A stretch of 64,000 nucleotides of DNA from Membranipora membranacea (lineage: Eukaryota > Bryozoa > Gymnolaemata > Cheilostomatida > Membraniporidae): contig OU612068.1 in the NCBI GenBank assembly GCA_914767715.1, forward strand, positions 15,686,001 through 15,750,000, read 5' to 3'. Shown one piece after another: positions 13,001 to 24,372 of the stretch. The position numbers were made by a program, and so were the translations under genes. The notes below the pieces were generated by a model. It saw nothing but the letters and a program-made list of their open reading frames with translations, did no database searches and had not been told where the DNA came from. Each line of letters begins with the position of its first letter. Within the stretch, counting starts at the first letter, position 1.

Positions 13001-16000
13001 ATAGATATCCGATACTCAAAACACAGACCATACTGCACTGTAAATGTGGGAGTGTTAGAGTGTGCTGTGAAATGGCACTAATGCCAATTTTATGATAAGT
13101 AAGCACACTGGATTAGGAGCAGCGCTAACCATAATAAGCGATGAAGCATCAGTACAATCAGGAGATATGGATATTCTGTATATACTAACCTATGGCTGCT
13201 ACTGCGGCCAGCACTACTATGAACCATACAACGACTTTAATCACAAATCTCAGCAGGAATATGAGTATCAGCGACATACCTACAATATTAAAACATATCA
13301 CACCTGTATATATAATAACAGTTAAATCATGGATTCTTATTTATCATAGCTACTTATTAGAGGCCGTTGCAGTTTTGTTTTAATGACCTCTCTGCTTGCT
13401 TTGTCAATTATGCCATGGTACCTGTTGCTTCCTAAAGTAATTTCAAGCTAAGTATATACTTCACTAGTGTTCTATGGCATGCATGTTTACCAAAGGGTTC
13501 AGATTTACTACACAACTTCATGACGAATTGTATGTCACAAAATCTATACAGTAACCCCAAAATGGTCCTATCACTAGTCTAACAAAACTAGAATCCCTGA
13601 TGCGACAAGCTAGAACGATATGTTGTGGTAAAGGTTCAATTAAGCAAGACTATCGGTAACTGCACCTGTGAGTCATAAGTCATACAAAGCAGTCTATATA
13701 GGTGATGTAGATAAATAACTGTACGTCAGTCTTACCGAGAGCAGTAGCCATTAGTATAAGTATGTCCCATCTAACCATATAGAAGCTGGCAGCCATCTCA
13801 TTGAAGAACCTGTACTGTCCAAAGAAGTCTGTGAATGAGTCTATAACGGAGCTTATCTCTGTGGCATTAGCAACTAGGTTAACAACATTCAAAGGGTTTT
13901 CTATGATTGACGTCGGCAGGCATCGATGGAAGAAGGGCTCTCTGTTAAAAATATATAAAAAAAACATAATTGATCTTACCTTATTGATAATAGGTAACAG
14001 AATACAACTATGTTTATTGTCAGGAATGAATTAGATGGACTATGGATTGGTGACATGCACCAATATCATTTTTCTTATAGTTTGTGATTTGGAAATTACT
14101 AAGAAGTTTTTAAGTTGGGTAGACATTTGGTGAGGACATGGTTCTACATTATCCTTCTCAATAGGCAAGTCAATTTTGTGAACAACATATCAAAGTAGCT
14201 TACAAACTCTGCCCTGAGTTCTATGTACTTACTCTGGAGGCACATCATAGGCGGGGCAGGGTCCGTAACACCCAGTAATAGAGAGCTCACACTTCTCCTG
14301 GGTAGGGTAGTCCTCAGGCTTGATGTTATAGTTACACAGCTCAGAGCCTGTATCCTGGTAAAACTGATAGAGCTCAGCAGGGCTGTTAATATTTTTGTCT
14401 GGGCACTGCTTCACACATATCTTGTATGTCTTTTCCAGATTGTAAAAGTTCATAAAGAACTGATACCTGCAACAGAAAGACGCGGAGAAAATTTAACATT
14501 GCAAGAAGAACAACCTTTACGGGTTACATATATATATTAATCGTTATATATATTATATACATAACATTACACTGTAAAATTGATATTGGCGGACATTTAC
14601 CAAATTTCTTATAAAATTCTTTACTGCAGCCAACCAATGCAACAACACAAATGGGGCCATGTGTGAAATGAGGATAAGAATCGAATAATTTTTTTCAAAA
14701 AGCAAATCATCTATGGCTGTTCAGCCAACATTGTCAGTAGGTCTGAGGGCCTATCATGGCTCCAAAGTGTTCCATTACCTCACCAGGGAAACAATGTTTC
14801 CCAGTGGAATGCCACAGGATCCAAAACGAATCTGCCTGAGTCCCCAAACTATGCCTGTACCTGTTGGATGCACCAAATGCACTTAATGGTAAGAAAACAT
14901 GGAGGTGAGTTTACATGACTCGTAATTAAATGATGATATATTGGCTACAGTATACTATGATATTATATAAAGGCAGATAGTAGGTACCAATTTTAAACGT
15001 TTCAACAGCGATTTTGAATATGTGGCTGTCGTATGTTACACACTACATTTACCCTATCAAGATTTAACCCACATGAATGTACCACTGTATAGAAATGTGA
15101 TATGACCTCATTCAAATATAATGGTCAATTGTGGTTAATTGTATGCAGGTAGGATACCTTGCATGATAACTTAGAGCAGGAGATATAGGTGGTTTTTAAC
15201 AAAATTACTACACCCTCTGTAATTATGATAATTACTGTTCATTCTAATTTCATGTTTACTACAAGATGGAGGCATCATGACTGAAACCTTCAAATGAGTT
15301 AAAATGACAGCATATAACGGAATGCCAATAGGTGTTTTGAGAAGCTAAAAGGAACATCATATAATGAGATATCATACAGATCATACACCTGTGTATCCTA
15401 GCACTGAGACCGAACAAAGTAGGGGAGGCAACGACAATGGAAAATGATTAAGTGGTAATATCTCATTTGCAAACACATCTACAAGAACGGTTTGTATACT
15501 CACGGCTTATCACTCATGTCCATATTGGAGAAGACCGACTTATTCACCAAATCAGAGTTGAAATTATTGGTATTGCATGTGTTACCATAGTCATCGAATC
15601 CATACAGTAATCGCCCAACGCGACCAAATATCAGCGTAAACACCAGAATACCGAACTACAATATGAAGGGTAAAACTACATAGGTCTAATGGTCTAAACA
15701 CACGTGAGAGGTTGCAACCTCAGAGGTTTGCACAACGTCACAATTGCTAACATATATGCTGACACCAGCATCTACTGATCCTCAGAGGTTTGATGTGTAT
15801 ATAAAAACTTATTGAGGATCCGCTGAGTTAAGATTTACTTCTTACACCGTAACTTTCAGAATCAGGGGTAAAATTAGTGTACATATATTTTTTGGTACGC
15901 GGCCCAAAATACGAGGCCATGGTGACAACCATAAAACTAGGCCAGCCCAAATAGTCATCTCTCAACTCATCATCGATTCGACGAGGCCCGTTATATCTTA

Positions 16001-18098
16001 TTGTATTATTGAACGGAAATCAGATGAGGTTTTGGAGATAGGTTCTTCTGTAATCCCTCAGGGTTATACACTCTATATTTCATATATTACAGTATTGACT
16101 CCTGTGCTGTGTGGTGCAGTGAGGAGGGATAAGTTTAGTTCAGCCCACCGCAATCAATCATCACCTGGTCGCAGACTGAGTCACAAAATAGTGATGGATG
16201 CAATTTATCTTAATTAATCTGCAGTTAGATCATCTTAGCCACTAACACCCACAAGTTAAATGTGTCTACTTAATGTCTGACAAGTTCTGATCAGAGGGGT
16301 GTATAATGCAGGATAATGCAGGGCTAAATCTATGTATGAATCACAGTTCACTGCTAAAATTTTCTAGGTCATGGCAGACTTGTTGTACAAGATGAAAATA
16401 CGAGGATTATTCCACAGCACAGAGGAATATTTTCAAACCCAATACACATCTCAAACTCTTCCCTTATGATGCTGGTTTTTGGTAATGATGTTTGATCTAT
16501 GGCTATATTATTCATGTTCACATTCTAGATGGCACAAGATGGTCAAGCACTTGGCTAGCCTGGTCACAGATGGTAAAGTTGTGTCAATGCTTCATTCTTG
16601 CAGATGCCATATAATAATTCTGTTCTGACAACAGCAGTGAAGTGTAGAAACTCAAGTAGATCAAGGACGAAAAAACAGTAGGCCTATCTGTCTACCTATG
16701 TTGAGTGCATATCAACATGTTCTGCTGAAAGATTGTTGTGTATTGTAGTGCTATATTGGGTTGCACCATTATTTATGCTGCGAATGTGAACATTGTTGGG
16801 TCATTAGCAAATAGACACTCAAATGGGCTAATGGATAAGCCTTGTCTTGGGATTATCGCATGGGCAAGGCAAAATAAAATGCTGTAGCAAAGACTATTTA
16901 GTAGGCCTAGGCTATAATTGGTTGTGGTATTGATATGGGATACCAATGGGATTTCCTTATATTTTCCTTTTCATTGCCTGAATATTTTAAGAATAGTACC
17001 ATTCAAGTTATGCAGTGACTGCACTAAAGCTTCCTCTGCTTAGCCAGCTAATTCATCTCTCAAATTGACAAAACAAATATTGTGTTACACTGGATAAGCG
17101 ACTATATTTGAATATGTCAGATAGTGTGGATTGATGCTAAACAGATTTTAAAACTAGGTTGGTTCTTATGACACTTGTGATGTTTTTGCTCAGCTATCAC
17201 TTCCTTCAACTGGAGGTAATGCGAAACAAACTTGCATCATTTATCTCCTCGGCGTTACTGTTCAATGTCACACAGTGATGTCATGATGAAATCTGTCATG
17301 CCGCTTGCATGACTGAGTTCACTTACATAGTGCACCTACTGTTCCACATTCCCTAGCACCAGTACCACACATCTTATTTTTCCATTGTCTAAACCCTTTC
17401 TCATCTCAGACTGACCTCAAAGGAGACCGTTATCGTGTGAATATCTCTGACAACAACAACACTCAATATAGGAATTAACCATAGGCTTTTCTTTTCATTG
17501 AGGACACATTGGCAACTTAGTTGCTGCTTAATGCACCTATATCCTGTATACAATACGATCATGTACATTGAATAGAATAATATCTGCGTTTTGGGATCCA
17601 GCCTCTCATTTTTCCCTCAGCCTCCCCTTTCGATCCCGAAAAGAACATGGACCCACATTCAGGTCACATGGAGATATCTAGTAACAATGACACTGTGACT
17701 ACAATAATCCACTGTGTCATGATACTGCATGTACCCTTGTATGCATAACGTACACGAAACAGAAAACTGTTAACTCACCATACCACCCCAGTACAGGAAG
17801 AACACAATAAGACATGGTATATCCGTACACGTCCTCTTATTCTTTATGGGATTACCCAAATCTGGATGGTTTGAAGCCTAAAATAAGAAAAATGGGTAAA
17901 ATGGGTATGACACGGAACTGAAGCCTTTATTTCTGAACAAAATAATAAGTTATAACTGCAGTAGCACCGGACAAGGAGTTAGCTCTCTAACTTACTTAGT
18001 GCACTATGTAAGTGATAAGAAAGGATAAGTTAACAATTATAATATCCACATGTACATACCTTATCTCCACCAGCACAGCAGCAGCATAAAGCCCCCAT
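7044..18098 (-). CDS. SLC44A1: Choline transporter-like protein 1 (CTL1)
   Basis: Fifteen coding exons, in transcript order: 18098-18060, 17877-17779, 15655-15504, 14466-14233, 13941-13736, 13279-13190, 12670-12525, 12079-11893, 10831-10639, 10401-10189, 9698-9583, 9249-9083, 8827-8717, 8337-8242 and 7202-7044. All junctions are GT-AG and keep frame, giving about 735 aa (human CTL1 is about 657). The start MGALCCCCAGG resembles the MGCC-type lipidated N-terminus of CTL1. Family signatures include CTDIPCL before the first membrane helix, YGFDDYGNTC, PFFHRC, RNAYIVIAISSTNFC and NTVGDFVLFLGKVL. Near the C-terminus comes DTLLLCFCEDVKINDG. About ten membrane helices are expected. SLC44 proteins move choline and ethanolamine across plasma and mitochondrial membranes for phospholipid synthesis. 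The exon at 10401-10189 encodes a longer, cysteine-bearing loop than human CTL1. An untranslated part of exon 1 reaches 18133, where an acceptor suggests a further 5' exon upstream. The gene is convergent with RP2. Confidence 0.93.
8466..8622 (-). mobile_element. tRNA-derived SINE-like element
   Basis: Read on the minus strand, TGGCGCAATCGG matches the A box of a tRNA promoter (about 8600-8611). GGTTCGAGTC (8541-8550) matches the B box. The spacing is wider than in a functional tRNA and no cloverleaf is obvious. It lies in an intron of SLC44A1. Ends are approximate. Confidence 0.55.
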
Positions 18099-18791
18099 AC
18101 TGAGGAATATCTCTAACCAGCTCACGCACAAGCCTAAAATCAAATCAGAATCAACATTTCAGACAGAGATTCATAAAGAATTATAGCGTCTTGAATTTCA
18201 GTACCACACTAATCATCAGAATCATTGCAAAACATTTGTGACCCGTGCGTGCGTAGTGGTTTTTGTTAGAAGGTATGGGGATGGGATGAGCCCGATACCC
18301 CATGATTTTCCACCAATACACACATTTGGACAAATGACTCTAACTGGAACTCTAACTGCCACATTACCAAAGTCTTCAACCCTATGAAGCGGTGATCACG
18401 TCAGCAAGTACCAAGGAAGTAGTTCATCAATTCGACTGTAGTACCCTGAGTCACGTTTTCAAACTTCTATCTACTCAATTTTCTAACAAATGAGTCATCG
18501 CAAGCATCATACCATCTACTAACTTTATCCTAAGTTCGGTTAGAATCAACCGCTTGCCTTAGTCCACTAAAACCACAGATGGAGAATTTGGACCATATGA
18601 CTACTGCATTTCGTAACTTTAGGCTCAAACCAATGTAATGTTAGTCTTCTATTCTGTGTCCTCCGACGAAATTGCAGAATGGACGGCAGAATACTCGTGA
18701 TCCTTCCTTGTATAGTGAGCTCTAAATTGATGCACGAATGAGACACACAACCACAATGCTGACAAAATGCTTCTATCCTGGCAGTTTCCTT

Positions 18792-18852
18792 CATAGGACT
18801 GCTGCAGTTCCTGATTTTGGGCTTCAAAATCAGGAACTGCGGTAGTCCTATG
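18792..18852. mobile_element. 61-bp foldback element with 8-bp target duplication
   Basis: Arms of 27 nt (18792-18818 and 18826-18852) are near-perfect reverse complements around a 7-nt loop. The element is flanked exactly by the direct repeat gtttcctt at 18784-18791 and 18853-18860. An 8-bp target-site duplication is typical of hAT-superfamily transposons. The element is too short to code and would be a miniature non-autonomous derivative. Confidence 0.7.
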
Positions 18853-19421
18853 GTTTCCTTACTTACTGAAAAGAATCCAGAATGACCACTATTGACAAGT
18901 TCTCTCTGGTCACAGAGTATGTTTTTGTTTTTTGAAACTGCTTCCGGTGTTAACTGTAGAAATGTCCTAGTTAACACACTCAAAGGTGTTGCAGGTGCCA
19001 TTTTCATTATTAGAGTAGGAGTTGTTTGCTACTGCTGATGAGAACATTACTATAAATTTGTCTCCTGTTTACTGTTCTACAAGCCAGCAGGGAGGGTCGG
19101 ATTTTAATCATTGGTGGGATCAGGGAGAATGATGGGATATACCCCACCCTCCCTGTGTTAACACATGAGATTGTGGTGAAATAACAATATATAAATTGTC
19201 TTCTTTATTTCAGATAAACACCATATGTAAGTGATTATGGCCGTCGGGCGAGGGGCAAAAGTCTGGGGGACTCACACTACTATAGCTATTATAACGGGCT
19301 CTATTATCGATCAAGGATATAGGCAATGATGAAAAAATCCATAACTGATCTTTCTAATAAGGTTGAAATTGTTTAAAAAATGAGAGAGCTAAGAAAATCT
19401 CATGGCGAATAAACTTATATC

Positions 19422-20090
19422 TCACTGATAAAAATAAAAGAGCAACAATATAATTATTAGCCAGTATTCATTTAGTCGTACCAGTATGCGTTTGAAATCA
19501 ATCAGTGTATAAATCCGTGGGCATGTTCTTTTGACTATGTGATCGATATGAGTTTTGAAAGTCACATGATTGTCTATAACCACACCTAGAAACCTCGCAC
19601 CCTTAACATTCTGAATTGTCTCCCTGTTCATGGTTGATGAGCTGGGAGAAGGCGTGTGACAATTATGAATGTTCAAGAGATGCATGGTCATTGACTTCTT
19701 TGCATTGGCTAGCATATTGTGGTTATCACACCAGTTGGTAATAACATCTACAGCCCGTTGCAGATCTGAGCCAACAGTACTGCTGACCTTGGATGTTGTG
19801 ATGATGTCATCCGCATATTTAACGATGTTCCCGTTGTCTGATGACAGCAAGTCGTATATACAGTAGGCAGAAAAGTGGCCCGAGGAGGGTGCCCTTAGGT
19901 GTTTCGTTTTTCGTTTTCAAGGTTTGGCTGATGGAGTTGCCTAACCTTACTTATTGCTCTCTGCCATTCAAGAAGCTATGCACAATCGAGATTAGGTTTA
20001 TTTTAACTCTTCTTGATGCAAGCATCTCTATTACTTTCGTTTTGTCCATTCTGTCAAAAGCATGTCCAGGAAAGCGGTAGGAGCAGCAGG
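19422..20090 (-). pseudogene. Decayed non-LTR retrotransposon reverse transcriptase
   Basis: On the minus strand, from about 20090 down to 19422, the translation shows reverse-transcriptase landmarks in order. First comes a helix-like segment with AFDRMDK, then a loop with HSFLNGR. Next is PKGTLLGPLF, like the P-Q-G-S-x-L-x-P block, and then KYADDI, the YxDD catalytic block with both aspartates. A thumb-like part with GARFLGVVIDN follows. In-frame stops and frame changes break it between the PKG and YADD blocks. Only part of the RT domain remains; no endonuclease or tail was found. This is a dead copy of a LINE-type element. Confidence 0.75.
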
Positions 20091-20503
20091 AAAACGGTAG
20101 GAACAGCGTGACAGCTCTTTTCATCTAACATTTCTGTCCATTATATGCCACATGTGGTCAGTCAGAGGTTAGAAAATTGTATTTGAATCAATGTTGTTTT
20201 CAAGTCTGAGGTGCAAAGCAAAGCTGACTCAGATGTAGGTAAGTGGAATATCAGTCTGTTCCCTCTGTTGTGACGGAGTCAGGTACCGGGTGCCACACGC
20301 GGCACCTTGGCACACAGCTTTTAAATATTACTCTGCATTCACAGACGGAGGGAACGAGCATGTACAAGTGTGAAGGAGGAAAAACACTAATCCTCATATT
20401 AATAGCAATAGCGTTTTGTCCCGTCCTGCACGCTTTTTGTGCCTGTCATATGAATTTGGAAATGTTCAAAATGCTAGACATTTGGAATCAAAAATTATTG
20501 TTA

Positions 20504-20558
20504 GCCTTGTCATGTTTCCAAAACCAAAAAAACCAAAACCGTGGCCATGTGACAAGGC
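20504..20558. mobile_element. TA-flanked inverted-repeat element, 55 bp
   Basis: Termini gccttgtca and tgacaaggc are inverted and flanked by TA on both sides (20502-20503 and 20559-20560), the target duplication of Tc1/mariner-type elements. The core aaccaaaaccgtggcc is shared with the longer copy at 61769-61846. Confidence 0.65.
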
Positions 20559-21262
20559 TAGCTTAATGTAGTAAAGCATCGTAATCTAAAAATTCCATAT
20601 ATAAATTTTAATTATCATGTACTTACACTATATGCTAGGCAGGTGGAACAATAAATGTCTAAGGTGGTGGCTGATATAATTGACTACTGAATTAATTGGC
20701 TGTTATGATTGCCTGTCAGTCCTTAATATGGAGTTCAAGAGCTTCCATGAGTAGGAGGCGATCGGCTTTCGTTTTTGGTCAAGGACAAGGGAGTTAATAA
20801 ACTACACACATATAATAATATAATAATAGTATATAAACTATAAACAATAAACTATATCAATAATATGATCCGACAAAAATATATTTTGTTTCTTCTCATT
20901 TTACATGCAAAAAAAAATACATGGTAATACATTAAAGTGATAGAAAGAAAGATGTATTGTCTTTTTTAATTTTTTGGATGACCTATCTGGATTACAATCC
21001 CCAGCTTTCACATGGCAGGCTGGCAGCAATCATAAAGACGAAAGACTAAATATCCCTTTGATTTAAAGTGATAATTTGTTATAGCTACAGTAACAATGGG
21101 CTTGAACCTGGATTCAGAATGTGCACAGCATGGCCAAGCTGCCAAGTCAATGTATTGTATAAGATCAGTAGCATGGATTGAGAAAGCATTCAGCCGAGCC
21201 AAGCAGTGTTATTGTGTAATTATAATAGGTTGTTGTCTTTACTTCATGCAATATTTAAAATT

Positions 21263-21498
21263 TATTACTGGGGGGGGGGGGGGTCTTTCAATTAAAAATG
21301 GCCAAAATTGCTTTCTGATCGCTCAGTGTGTGAGCGAGCCTGCGAGGGGTATCGCTCACAGAACACTCATTGATTGAACTATATACATTCTGAGTGAGCG
21401 ATATGGGAACAAACTTGATAATTTTGAGTGATGTGATCGTGACAATTTGCTGTAGTAAAGAATCGCTCATTTTAATTGAAAGACCCTCCAGAGTAATA
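21263..21498. mobile_element. MITE with about 30-bp terminal inverted repeats and a G14 run
   Basis: The left end contains tattact, then a run of 14 G (21270-21283), then tctttcaattaaaa. The right end (21468-21498) is its reverse complement except that it has only gaggg where the left has the G run. The interior repeats the motif gagcgat in both orientations. No coding capacity. Confidence 0.65.
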
Positions 21499-22904
21499 CT
21501 GGCCATGAGAAATACCCGTTGACATGATTTTAACTGGCACAAGCTAGTATAGGCAAGACTCCAATATTTCATCGTGATTTGTCTCCTCTGGAATACTTCT
21601 GCCGTTTTGTAGATTAACAACACAACCTTATAACACAACATTCCAACTTCATCGAAGTCAAACTACCTGCTGCTCAGCCTTTGTGCGCCTTTAAGATGGA
21701 GGTCCTGATAATAACATAAAGCTAGAATATTTTTGTCATTGATAGTCATAAACAAAACAGTACTGGATAGTACTGAATAATTTTTTGATTTTTGATATGA
21801 TGAATTTTTCTATGTGATGTGCTCTGTTTGTCAAACCTCATTTACTTAGTACATGGTAAAAGTACAAAGAAACATAAAAAACACAGTATTTTATTAGTTT
21901 TATCAGTAACAGTTACAGTAACAATGGGCCACCCAAATGCTAGAACGAATGCAGCCTAGCAATTCTTCGATCGAATATATATTGTAACAAAACGACCTAT
22001 TGAATATCTATTCAGCACACATTGCTTACCCATGTGAAAAAGTGATTATGAAATACTTCAATTTTGAAATCAAAAGAATTAAAAAACTAAATTGAATTAA
22101 AAATTAAAATCATCAAAGTGAAACAAAAGTTATTATATACAAGGTTGTTGTCTTTACGCACTAAACCTTTTTGTTTCTTCATGCAACATTTAACCCTGAT
22201 AGGAAGAAAATATAATATCAAATACTTCAAGTCTCTGCAATGTTAACAGCTACCCTTGCATACAGATAAACATAAATAGCTTATACAAGCTGATAAAAGC
22301 ACAACCACGTATACAGTTATCACATAGCTGAGGACTTCAAGATAGGTGTATTGCTTCATATATATATCACAGCAGTAGTCTAGGATTTTCTCTTGCCTTA
22401 CAGGTCGCATGCATACTGACTCTCGTGATCTTGACTGGGCATGTGGATCACTGATAGACTAGGCTATAATTACCACAAAGATAGATGAATTACTAACCAC
22501 TAGGTCTGAGTTCCAACCTGAAACATGTATGTTGGGTTGGGCAGGGTCATAATACACCCAGTAAGCATGCTATTATCAGTGCTCATACACAGATGTTCAA
22601 AAACACCTAGTTGAAACTTTTTTTATGATAATCTCAATGTTTACCACTACCAGTGCTGCAATCGGCTCTTGTGCTAGACGCCAGGTGAAATTATGCAAAT
22701 ATGGATTGATTGACATGTATTTAGGCTGGGGCAATAACATCATTACTGAGAAAATGCTCATATGAGTGAGATAACCATTTACAAAATGTCATGTCAGACT
22801 GAAAAAAATCTTAATATTATTTTCAGTCCAGTACTCCAGTACCCATGATTGAGAACAAGTACTGGGCTCTGATTGGTCAATTTTTATGAATGCAAGCTCC
22901 ACCT

Positions 22905-22970
22905 CTTCCACCCTCCCTGGTGTAATCAGGGAGTTTGGGACCAAACTCCCAAACTCCCTGGTGTAATCTA
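22905..22970. repeat. Small foldback with direct repeats
   Basis: The string ctccctggtgtaatc occurs twice (22914-22928 and 22955-22969). Between the copies lies an inverted repeat built on gggagtttggg and its complement. It looks like a short foldback element or its footprint. Confidence 0.45.
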
Positions 22971-24372
22971 AAACCATTTATCACCTATCAGCTGAGTTGT
23001 CTTCACTTAACGCATGACAGGACAACTACTGGTTACTGTATACTGCATTGACATAGTACTCAATGGTACCAATCCTCTTCCATTAGACAAGTTTAAACTA
23101 CCCTCCAACTCGACTTCCCTGGCATGAAAAAATACATGTTTTTATGAAAAGCATATTATTGAATGTCTGGTCATAATATGGTATGATACTATCAGAAACA
23201 TGCCAAATTAATCAAAGTTTTTGCATTGGACTGCTCCACTGAGCAGACAGAACATATCACCATTTTGCTCTCATCTTTCCATATTGACCTACATCTGCCT
23301 CAGAAATAGCCCAGAGAGACCAGATGGACTGTTATTGGACCTAAGATCACTGATATTATATTTCAGTGCCATGGATATATTGACATAATGTGTCTCTCAT
23401 TTATTTAACTATTGTGAAAACACATATCTCTTTTTTGATTGTGATGATATATCCACAATTGGACTCTTTTTTTGTGTTAAGGCTTAAGGATTTACCCTGA
23501 TGGCTTTTTTACCTGGTTATCTCAACAAATTCCATATACCATTTGATCTTGCTAAAAACTAAACCAGTGTGGGCAACCCTCCTAATGTATTCATTAACTT
23601 TATGTTCTTGTGAGGATACACTTTATACAGCCTACCGCTGGTCAAATCATAAAAATAGTTAGAACCGATTAGGTTCAGTATAATATTGAAGCATTCAGTT
23701 CAGTACTCAGATATAATGTTTTGGTAAACAATTGATTCATATTATACCATAATATTATGCCATTGGCTGTGTCAGCAGTATTCACAGTATATACTAATGT
23801 CTGGAATATTACACTAGCACTCTTGCTCTCTGGACTGTACACAATAAGATATATTCTCTCCTCATCCTTCCAGAACGGTAAGTTTGCAAACGTTTTCATC
23901 GGCAGTATTGCTATATTTTACATATTTTACACATTTCTATGGTTATTAGCAAATTACTTGGTAAAGCTGTGCACTGCTAAAACCCGTCTAAAATGCATGT
24001 TGATCTTCATACAGGTCGCTTCTGTCTCTAGCTATCTGTCAAGTCTTGTAACACCATGAATGTGTATCTGTGTGCATCCATGTTATTTTGATGATTATGT
24101 TTTGAATTCCAGAAAACATTCATCATGCCATACCGATATTTTTAGTTTGCTCATATCATCTTTCAAAATCCTTGATTATTAATCTTGGTTGGACATTCTG
24201 TATTTTTCTGTTCAATTTAATGCAGATGAAAATTTTCTGCTGTCAAATTGTAAATAATGCAAGAAGAGAGTGACTGTGTCATTTTACCATTTAATTAACA
24301 GAATGATGGGACTGTTAATAAAGTAACATCTCCATCTATTTTAGTAAGAATAGAGATTGGAAATAAAAATAG

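Larger units (their letters stand above)
18134..24372. other. Intergenic region between SLC44A1 and the membrane-protein gene
   Basis: The two flanking genes point away from each other, so both promoters should lie here, with any 5' untranslated exons. I find no supported coding exon. The content is repeats: a hAT-like foldback at 18792, a reverse-transcriptase relic at 19.4-20.1 kb, and inverted-repeat elements at 20504, 21263 and 22905. From 23.0 to 24.3 kb I see nothing beyond AT-rich sequence. Confidence 0.5.

Noticed and set aside
14229-14540. Plus-strand frames over 14.2-14.5 kb
   Set aside because: They are the opposite strand of SLC44A1 exon 4.
18567-19007. 146-codon minus-strand frame upstream of SLC44A1
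   Set aside because: It reads through the foldback element at 18792, shows no domain or family resemblance, and has no supporting splice pattern.
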